Shown here piece after piece: positions 1 to 4,501 of a stretch of DNA of 7,272 nt. A program made the translations under genes and the position numbers. The notes under the pieces were generated by a model. It had not been told where the DNA came from. It saw nothing but the letters and a program-made list of their open reading frames with translations, and made no database searches. The first letter of the stretch is position 1, and every line of letters starts with the position of its first letter. This DNA is from Pseudomonadota bacterium (lineage in GTDB: Bacteria; Pseudomonadota; Gammaproteobacteria; Burkholderiales; SG8-41): contig JAEYXO010000221.1 of assembly GCA_023431245.1 (NCBI GenBank), positions 1-7,272 on the forward strand, in the 5' to 3' direction.

Positions 1-384
1 CCGCGCCTGCGGTTTGCCCCCGGTCTGCTGGATTTCCGCCGCGTGGTCGCGGACTGCGCGCTCTGTGTCTGCCACGGCAACGTCGGCACCACGCTGGGCA
101 TGCTGCAGGGCGGGCGGCCGGTGCTGATCCTGCCCAAACACCTGGAGCATTACCTGCTGGGCCGCGCACTGGAGCGCATCGGGACCGGGCGTGTCGTCAA
201 TCCCGATGACGCGGCGCCGGACATCGCCGGCGCGCTGGCGATGATGCTCGGTGATCCGGCATACGGCAGCAGCGCCCTTGCATTCGCCGCGCGTCATGGC
301 GCGCAGTCTGTTGGTACAATGACCGACCGGGCCATTGCCCGCATCGAAGCCTCAGTCGCACAGGGAGCAGGGTCCGCCACATGA
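1..384 (+). CDS. Glycosyltransferase-like protein, C-terminal part (5' end outside the window)
   Basis: The reading frame is open from the first base, giving 127 residues before the stop. What is visible resembles the C-terminal nucleotide-sugar binding half of GT-B fold glycosyltransferases of the UGT/MGT (GT1) or MurG-like type. A histidine-glycine pair at visible residues 25-26 is followed by a Gly-Thr at 29-30, then G-x-P at 38-40, a Leu-Pro at 44-45 and Glu-His at 49-50. This follows the family pattern HxGxGT...GxP...P...(E/D)Q, except that His replaces the usual Gln. The acceptor-binding N-terminal half lies outside the window, so neither donor nor acceptor sugar can be named. The stop overlaps the ruvA start as ATGA, which suggests translational coupling. 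The protein is probably cytosolic. The family call is moderately sure; specificity is unknown. Confidence 0.62.
   Translation, partial: PRLRFAPGLLDFRRVVADCALCVCHGNVGTTLGMLQGGRPVLILPKHLEHYLLGRALERIGTGRVVNPDDAAPDIAGALAMMLGDPAYGSSALAFAARHGAQSVGTMTDRAIARIEASVAQGAGSAT
312..320 (+). promoter_or_regulatory. Candidate extended -10 promoter for ruvAB
   Basis: Inside the 3' end of the upstream gene lies TGG followed by TACAAT, which is an extended -10 (TGn) plus a hexamer matching TATAAT at 5 of 6 positions. Transcription would start near base 327, leaving a leader of about 54 bases before the ruvA ATG. No good -35 hexamer is seen at 16-18 bases upstream. This is a motif match only and could be chance. 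Confidence 0.3.
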
Positions 385-959
385 TCGGCCGCGTATCGGG
401 ACGTTTGCTGGCCAAGCAGCCGCCGCAAATCACGGTGGACGTGCAGGGCATCGGTTACGAGATCGACGTGCCGATGAGCACCCTCTACCAGCTGCCGGCC
501 ACCGGCGCCGAGGTCATCCTCTACACCCAGCTTGTTGTGCGCGAGGACGCGCACCTGCTCTACGGCTTCGCGACCGAGGCCGAACGCGCGCTGTTCCGCC
601 AGCTGATCCGGATCTCCGGCATCGGTGCGCGCACGGCACTGTCGGTGCTGTCCGGGCTGTCGGTGGCGGAACTGCAGGAAGCGGTGCGCGCCCAGGATGC
701 CGGGCGGATGACCAAGATACCGGGCATCGGCAAGAAAACCGCGGAACGCCTGCTGCTCGAACTGCGTGACCGCCTGCCGAAGGCGGGCGTGCAGGCTGCG
801 GCCGGTGGCACGGCCACGGGCGGCGGCGACATTGCCAATGCATTGAGTGCGCTCGGCTACAACGACAAGGAGGTGACCTGGGCGCTGGGCCAGCTGTCTG
901 CGGGCGTGTCGGTCACCGAGGGCATCCGCCAGGCGCTGAAACTGCTGTCGAAATCGTGA
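381..959 (+). CDS. ruvA: Holliday junction branch migration complex subunit RuvA
   Basis: RuvA binds the four-way DNA junction as a tetramer and loads the RuvB motor for branch migration in recombinational repair. At 192 residues it is close to the usual family length of about 190-205. Domain I (residues 1-63) is an OB-fold with the acidic pin residues Glu55-Asp56, at the same positions as in E. coli. Domain II has two helix-hairpin-helix motifs, SGIGAR at 79-84 and PGIGKK at 114-119. A Gly/Ala/Thr-rich flexible linker (about 135-149) leads to domain III (150-192), the part that contacts RuvB. The ATG is preceded by AGGG at 369-372 with 8 bases spacing and overlaps the upstream stop by 4 bases. 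ruvB follows after 10 bases, so the two are co-transcribed. Confidence 0.97.
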   Translation: MIGRVSGRLLAKQPPQITVDVQGIGYEIDVPMSTLYQLPATGAEVILYTQLVVREDAHLLYGFATEAERALFRQLIRISGIGARTALSVLSGLSVAELQEAVRAQDAGRMTKIPGIGKKTAERLLLELRDRLPKAGVQAAAGGTATGGGDIANALSALGYNDKEVTWALGQLSAGVSVTEGIRQALKLLSKS

Positions 960-969
960 ACGGACACGC

Positions 970-2022
970 ATGATCGAAACCGACCGCCTGATTGCCGCCG
1001 CCCCCGCCTCCGCGCAGGAAGAGGTGTTCGAGCGCGCGCTGCGGCCGAAGGCGCTTGATGAATACGTCGGCCAGGAGAAGATCCGCGGCCAGCTGTCGAT
1101 CTTCATCGAGGCCGCGCGCAAGCGGAAGGAAGCGCTGGACCATGTGCTGCTGTTCGGGCCGCCGGGGCTGGGCAAGACCACGCTTGCCCACATCATCGCC
1201 CGCGAGATGGGCGTCAACCTGCGCCACACCTCGGGGCCGGTGCTGGAGCGCGCCGGAGACCTCGCGGCGATGCTGACCAACCTCGAGCCCAACGACGTGC
1301 TGTTCATCGACGAGATCCACCGCCTGTCGCCGGTGGTCGAGGAGATCCTTTATCCCGCGCTGGAGGATTTCCAGATCGACATCATGATCGGCGAGGGGCC
1401 GGCGGCGCGTTCGGTGAAGCTCGACCTGCCGCCGTTCACGCTGGGCGGCGCCACCACCCGCGCCGGCATGCTGACAAATCCGCTGCGCGACCGCTTCGGC
1501 ATCGTCGCCCGCCTCGAGTTCTACACGGCCGACGAGCTGACCCGGATCGTCGAGCGCTCGGCACGGCTGCTCGAGGTCGGCATCGATGCCGAAGGTGCCC
1601 GTGAAGTGGCCGGCCGCTCGCGCGGCACGCCGCGGATTTCTAACCGCCTGCTGCGCCGGGTGCGCGACTTTGCCGAGGTGAGGGCGGAGGGGCGGGTCAC
1701 GCGCAAAGTGGCGGATGCCGCGCTGAAAATGCTCGATGTCGATCCGGTCGGGCTCGACGTGATGGACCGCAAGCTGCTGCAGGCGGTAATCGACAAGTTC
1801 GGCGGCGGCCCGGTCGGCGTCGACAACCTCGCTGCGGCCATCGGCGAGGAGCGCGACACCATCGAGGACGTACTCGAACCCTATCTGATCCAGCAGGGTT
1901 ACCTGCAGCGCACGCCGCGCGGGCGCGTGGCCACGGCTGCGGCTTACCGTCATTTCGGGCTGGCGGCGCCGCGCGCCGACGGTGTGCGTGACCTGTGGGA
2001 TGCCGGAACATCAGGGCAATGA
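970..2022 (+). CDS. ruvB: Holliday junction branch migration ATPase RuvB
   Basis: RuvB is the hexameric AAA+ ATPase that pumps DNA through the RuvA-bound junction. The 350 residues contain the Walker A GPPGLGKT at 63-70, Walker B DEIH at 114-117, sensor 1 within GATTRAG at 160-166, the arginine finger in LRDRFG (Arg173 by alignment with E. coli Arg174), sensor 2 within RGTPRI at 218-223, and the C-terminal winged-helix DNA-binding domain (about 255-335). A short variable tail of about 15 residues follows. The N-terminus (MIETDRLIAA) is typical of betaproteobacterial RuvB and supports the ATG at 970, although no clear Shine-Dalgarno sequence is seen; coupling to ruvA may suffice. Residue 159, just before the sensor 1 strand motif, is Gly where relatives usually have Val or Ile. 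Confidence 0.98.
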   Translation: MIETDRLIAAAPASAQEEVFERALRPKALDEYVGQEKIRGQLSIFIEAARKRKEALDHVLLFGPPGLGKTTLAHIIAREMGVNLRHTSGPVLERAGDLAAMLTNLEPNDVLFIDEIHRLSPVVEEILYPALEDFQIDIMIGEGPAARSVKLDLPPFTLGGATTRAGMLTNPLRDRFGIVARLEFYTADELTRIVERSARLLEVGIDAEGAREVAGRSRGTPRISNRLLRRVRDFAEVRAEGRVTRKVADAALKMLDVDPVGLDVMDRKLLQAVIDKFGGGPVGVDNLAAAIGEERDTIEDVLEPYLIQQGYLQRTPRGRVATAAAYRHFGLAAPRADGVRDLWDAGTSGQ

Positions 2023-2050
2023 GTATTTGTATTTAAGTATTTGTTTTAAT
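2023..2050 (+). repeat. Imperfect tandem repeat, two 14-base units
   Basis: Units at 2023-2036 (GTATTTGTATTTAA) and 2037-2050 (GTATTTGTTTTAAT) agree at 11 of 14 positions, with the first eight bases identical. The second unit contains the candidate -10. It could be a duplicated protein-binding half-site or simple AT-rich low complexity. Confidence 0.55.
2042..2050 (+). promoter_or_regulatory. Candidate extended -10 promoter for ybgC-tolQRAB-pal
   Basis: TGT followed by TTTAAT gives a TGn extension and a hexamer matching TATAAT at 5 of 6 positions. Transcription would begin near 2057, leaving a leader of roughly 80 bases before the ybgC ATG at 2137. No convincing -35 box is present at standard spacing, as is tolerated for extended -10 promoters. 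The strong local AT-richness supports a role in DNA melting. Confidence 0.4.
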
Positions 2051-2059
2051 TGAACAATT
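2048..2059. promoter_or_regulatory. Small perfect dyad, possible operator
   Basis: AATTG and CAATT are perfect inverted arms separated by two bases. The symmetry continues outward for three more pairs (TTT with AAA) after one mismatch, reaching 2044-2063. It overlaps the candidate -10 and the expected transcription start. The short spacer makes a stem-loop unlikely, so a dimeric regulator site is the better guess, though no known operator is recognised. Confidence 0.3.
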
Positions 2060-2136
2060 TAAAAAAACGGCTGCAGGCAAAACAAATATCTGCCGCGTCG
2101 CAGGCGGCCGCTGCGCCGCTGCCTTCACCGCATTCC

Positions 2137-2556
2137 ATGTCCAGCAAACCCTTTTCCTGGCCGGTCCGCGTTTATTACGAGGACACCGATGCCGGCGGCG
2201 TCGTGTACTACGCGAACTACCTGGCCTACATGGAACGTGCGCGCACCGAATGGCTGAGGGCCTCGGGATTCGAGCAGCCGCAGATGGCCGCCGAGTACGG
2301 CGTGCTGTTCGTCGTGCGCGCGGCCAGCATCGATTACCTCAAACCGTCGCGGTTCAACGACAGCTTGCAGGTCACGGTGGAAGTCGTTAACGTCGGCGGC
2401 AGCCGCATCCGGTTCCTGCAGCGGGTGCTGCGCGGTGACGAGGACATCGCGCGGGCCACGGTCGACGTGGTGTGCGTCGACACCGGCAGTTTCCGCCCGG
2501 TCCGGCTGCCGCCAGCGATGCGTAAAACAATAGGAAAAACAGGAAGCGAAAATTGA
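2137..2556 (+). CDS. ybgC: Acyl-CoA thioesterase YbgC, Tol-Pal associated (4HBT hotdog fold)
   Basis: YbgC is a cytosolic hotdog-fold thioesterase that hydrolyses acyl-CoA (in some species acyl-ACP) and is encoded with the Tol-Pal system in most proteobacteria; its link to Tol function is still unclear. From the ATG at 2137 the protein has 139 residues and aligns without offset to E. coli YbgC: WPVRVYYEDTDAGG occupies 8-21 in both, with the catalytic Asp at 18. The next conserved stretch reads VVYYANYL, so Tyr25 stands where E. coli has His. The frame is open back to a TTG at 2050, but that would add 29 low-complexity residues with no family counterpart and directly follows a stop. No clear Shine-Dalgarno sequence precedes 2137. 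The stop overlaps the tolQ start. Confidence 0.93.
   Translation: MSSKPFSWPVRVYYEDTDAGGVVYYANYLAYMERARTEWLRASGFEQPQMAAEYGVLFVVRAASIDYLKPSRFNDSLQVTVEVVNVGGSRIRFLQRVLRGDEDIARATVDVVCVDTGSFRPVRLPPAMRKTIGKTGSEN
2541..2546 (+). promoter_or_regulatory. Shine-Dalgarno sequence that decides the tolQ start
   Basis: AGGAAG lies 6 bases ahead of the TTG at 2553. This favours the TTG over the first in-frame ATG at 2577, which lacks a comparable site. Confidence 0.75.
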
Positions 2557-3236
2557 ACGCGACTCTGACCCATGACATGTCGGTGCTCAGCCTGATCAGC
2601 GGCGCGAGCATCCCGGTGCAGCTGGTGATGGCGATCCTGCTGCTGGCCTCGCTGTTTTCCTGGTACTACATATTTCTCAAGGTGCTCACGCTGCGGCGCG
2701 CGGAGAAGCAGACCGCGGAGTTCGAGCGCCAGTTCTGGAGCGGCGCCGACCTGAACGGCCTGTTCCAGCACGCCGTCAATGCGCGCGATTCCGCCGGCAG
2801 CCTCGAGCGCATCTTCGAAGCGGGTTTCCGCGAATTCACCAAGCACCGCCGCGAGCCCGGCACCGATGTCGGTGCGCTGATGGACAGCACGCGACGCGCG
2901 ATGCGCGCCACCTACCAGCGCGAAATGGACAAGCTCGAATCCTCGCTGTCCTTCCTCGCCTCGGTCGGCTCGGTCAGCCCCTATGTCGGCCTGCTCGGCA
3001 CGGTGTGGGGCATCATGAATTCCTTCCGCGGGCTGGCCAACGTCGGGCAGGCGACGCTGAGCCATGTCGCGCCGGGCATCGCCGAGGCGCTGATCGCCAC
3101 CGCGATCGGTCTTTTTGCCGCGATTCCCGCGGTGGTCGCCTACAACCGCTTCGCCGGCGACGTGAACCGGCTGGCGATCCGCTTCGATTCCTTCACCGAA
3201 GAATTCTCCAACATCCTGCAGCGGCAGGTGCACTGA
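2553..3236 (+). CDS. tolQ: Tol-Pal system proton channel subunit TolQ
   Basis: TolQ is the inner-membrane stator subunit that, with TolR, forms the proton channel powering TolA; it is homologous to ExbB and MotA. The protein has 227 residues (E. coli 230). Three membrane helices are visible: about 20-41, a long cytoplasmic loop with FERQFWSG at 57-64, then about 133-158 (SPYVGLLGTVWGIM) and 173-197. The pore threonines are Thr150 and Thr183, corresponding to E. coli Thr145 and Thr178. The start is a TTG overlapping the ybgC stop as TTGA and preceded by AGGAAG at 6 bases. An in-frame ATG at 2577 would remove the first eight residues and is less likely. tolR begins 3 bases after the stop. Confidence 0.97.
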   Translation: MNATLTHDMSVLSLISGASIPVQLVMAILLLASLFSWYYIFLKVLTLRRAEKQTAEFERQFWSGADLNGLFQHAVNARDSAGSLERIFEAGFREFTKHRREPGTDVGALMDSTRRAMRATYQREMDKLESSLSFLASVGSVSPYVGLLGTVWGIMNSFRGLANVGQATLSHVAPGIAEALIATAIGLFAAIPAVVAYNRFAGDVNRLAIRFDSFTEEFSNILQRQVH

Positions 3237-3239
3237 CGC

Positions 3240-3659
3240 ATGCTGATCGAGAAACGCAGCGGCCGCCGGCTGATGAACCAGATCAACGTCGTGCCCTACA
3301 TCGACGTGATGCTGGTGCTGCTGGTGATTTTCATGGTCACCGCGCCGATGATGAACCCGAGCAAGGTTGACCTGCCGTCGGTGGGCAAGACTTCCGAGGT
3401 CAAGACGCCGCCGCTGCAGATCGTGGTCGACAGGAAGGGGGATCTGACCTTCCGCGATGCCGACGGCAAAACGGAGCGCCGGGTGAAGCGCGACGAGATC
3501 ATCCCCCTCATCCGGGAGCGGCAGGCCCGCAATCCCGAGCAGGCGGTGGTGATCGCTGCGGACCGGGAAGTGCTGTACGAGCGGGTGGTCGAGGTGATGG
3601 ACATGCTGCAGCGGAACAACGTGCAGCGCGTGGGATTGCTGGTGCGCCCCGGAAGCTAG
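3240..3659 (+). CDS. tolR: Tol-Pal system protein TolR
   Basis: TolR partners TolQ in the proton-driven motor; it is homologous to ExbD and MotB. Its 139 residues (E. coli 142) comprise a short cytosolic N-terminus, one membrane helix (about 17-37) and a periplasmic domain (about 60-136) that can bind peptidoglycan. The helix carries Asp22 in VVPYIDVML, equivalent to the essential proton-carrying Asp23 of E. coli. MVTAPMMNPSKVDLP then leads into the periplasm, a sequence typical of the family. AGGTG at 3226-3230 lies 9 bases ahead of the ATG. The gene starts 3 bases after tolQ, and its stop directly abuts the tolA ATG, so expression of the three motor genes is probably coupled. Confidence 0.97.
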   Translation: MLIEKRSGRRLMNQINVVPYIDVMLVLLVIFMVTAPMMNPSKVDLPSVGKTSEVKTPPLQIVVDRKGDLTFRDADGKTERRVKRDEIIPLIRERQARNPEQAVVIAADREVLYERVVEVMDMLQRNNVQRVGLLVRPGS

Positions 3660-4472
3660 ATGGCCGCTGCAGCGATCCATTCCCGCGACGAGGCCCTGGC
3701 CGGCGGACTGGCCTTCGCGATCCACGTGCTGTTCCTGGTGCTGCTGGTGTTCGGCGTCAGCTGGCAGCACAAGCAGGCGGACACCGCGGTGATCGTCGAT
3801 CTCTGGCGTGACCTGCCTGCGGTGGTGCCGCCCCGGATCGAGCTGCCGCCACCGCCGCCGGAAGTGAAGCCGGAGCCGCCGAAGCCCCTGCCGAAGGTGG
3901 AGGCCAAGCCGCCGCCCAAGCCGGAACCCGCGCCCGCGCCGAAACCGGATATCGCGCTGAAGGAGAAACAGGACAAGGAACGCCGGCTGAAGGAACAGCA
4001 GGCGATCGAGGAGAAAAAGAAACTCGCCGCGGAAAAGGCGCGCGAAGCCGAACTGGAGAAAAAGAAGCGCGCCGAGGCGGAAGCCCTGAAACAGAAACAG
4101 GCGGCGGAAGCCGAAGCCAAACGTGTCGCCGCCGAGCAACAGAAGGCCCGCGATGCGCTGGCGGCGCAGCAGGCCGCGGCACAGGCAAAAGTCGTCGACG
4201 AGTACAAGCGGCAGATCAGCGCGAAAATCCGCCGTTTCATCGTGCTGCCCCCGAATGTGAGCGATGCTGCACAGGTGGAGTTCGAAATCACCGTGTTGCC
4301 GGGCGGCGAAGTGCTGGGTGCGAAACTGAAGCGTTCGGCCAACAGTGTCCCGGCCTACGATGCCGCGGTGGAGCGGGCGATCCTGCGCGCGCAGCCGCTG
4401 CCGCTGCCGCCGGATCCGGCGCTGATGCGCCAGTTCCGGGAACTTAACCTGGTATTCCGCCCCAAAGATTGA
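3660..4472 (+). CDS. tolA: Tol-Pal system energy transducer TolA
   Basis: TolA carries force from TolQR across the periplasm to TolB and Pal. The 270 residues show a short cytosolic N-terminus, one membrane helix (about 12-34), a Pro-rich stretch (about 53-96), a highly charged Lys/Glu/Ala-rich helical segment (97-177), and a C-terminal TonB-like domain (about 178-270) holding VEFEITVLPGG. The protein is much shorter than E. coli TolA (421 residues), the difference lying in the central helical domain, and the C-terminal domain has no cysteines. In the membrane helix His22 and Leu29 of the SHLS motif are kept, but the serines at 18 and 33 are Ala and Val. The ATG abuts the tolR stop, with GGAAG at 3651-3655 as the likely ribosome site. 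Confidence 0.95.
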   Translation: MAAAAIHSRDEALAGGLAFAIHVLFLVLLVFGVSWQHKQADTAVIVDLWRDLPAVVPPRIELPPPPPEVKPEPPKPLPKVEAKPPPKPEPAPAPKPDIALKEKQDKERRLKEQQAIEEKKKLAAEKAREAELEKKKRAEAEALKQKQAAEAEAKRVAAEQQKARDALAAQQAAAQAKVVDEYKRQISAKIRRFIVLPPNVSDAAQVEFEITVLPGGEVLGAKLKRSANSVPAYDAAVERAILRAQPLPLPPDPALMRQFRELNLVFRPKD

Positions 4473-4490
4473 ACATGCCCATGTCACAAA

Positions 4491-4496
4491 AGAAGG
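4491..4496 (+). promoter_or_regulatory. Shine-Dalgarno sequence favouring the tolB start at 4502
   Basis: AGAAGG lies 5 bases before the ATG at 4502. The alternative starts (TTG 4469, ATG 4475, ATG 4481) have only weak purine stretches ahead of them. Confidence 0.55.
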
Positions 4497-4501
4497 CCAA
4501 C

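Larger units (their letters stand above)
2023..2136 (+). promoter_or_regulatory. AT-rich intergenic control region ahead of the tol-pal cluster
   Basis: This 114-base gap is the longest non-coding interval in the window. Bases 2023-2090 are strikingly AT-rich in an otherwise GC-rich sequence; bases 2091-2136 return to the genomic norm. The AT-rich part contains a 14-base imperfect tandem repeat, an extended -10-like element, a small dyad and a run of seven A. No rho-independent terminator for ruvB is visible. A separate promoter ahead of ybgC-tolQRA is known in E. coli, so this is the natural place for the tol promoter here; that role is inferred. Confidence 0.5.

Noticed and set aside
913..1953. 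346-codon open frame on the - strand opposite ruvB
   Set aside because: It is a shadow of ruvB, which has every AAA+ motif in the + strand frame. No ribosome site or recognisable domain appears in the antisense frame.
2050..2136. N-terminal extension of ybgC from a TTG at 2050
   Set aside because: The TTG directly follows a stop, has no ribosome site and would add 29 low-complexity residues. The ATG at 2137 aligns with E. coli YbgC residue for residue from the start.
3948..4190. Low-complexity Lys/Glu/Ala repeats in tolA
   Set aside because: This is the expected helical rod of TolA domain II. It is not a tandem DNA repeat array and shows no frameshift.
2334..4487. 717-codon open frame on the - strand opposite ybgC to tolA
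   Set aside because: It lies wholly opposite four well-recognised genes. Its translation is biased to His, Arg, Leu and Gln as expected for the reverse complement of GC-rich codons, and it matches no family I know. It is a shadow frame.
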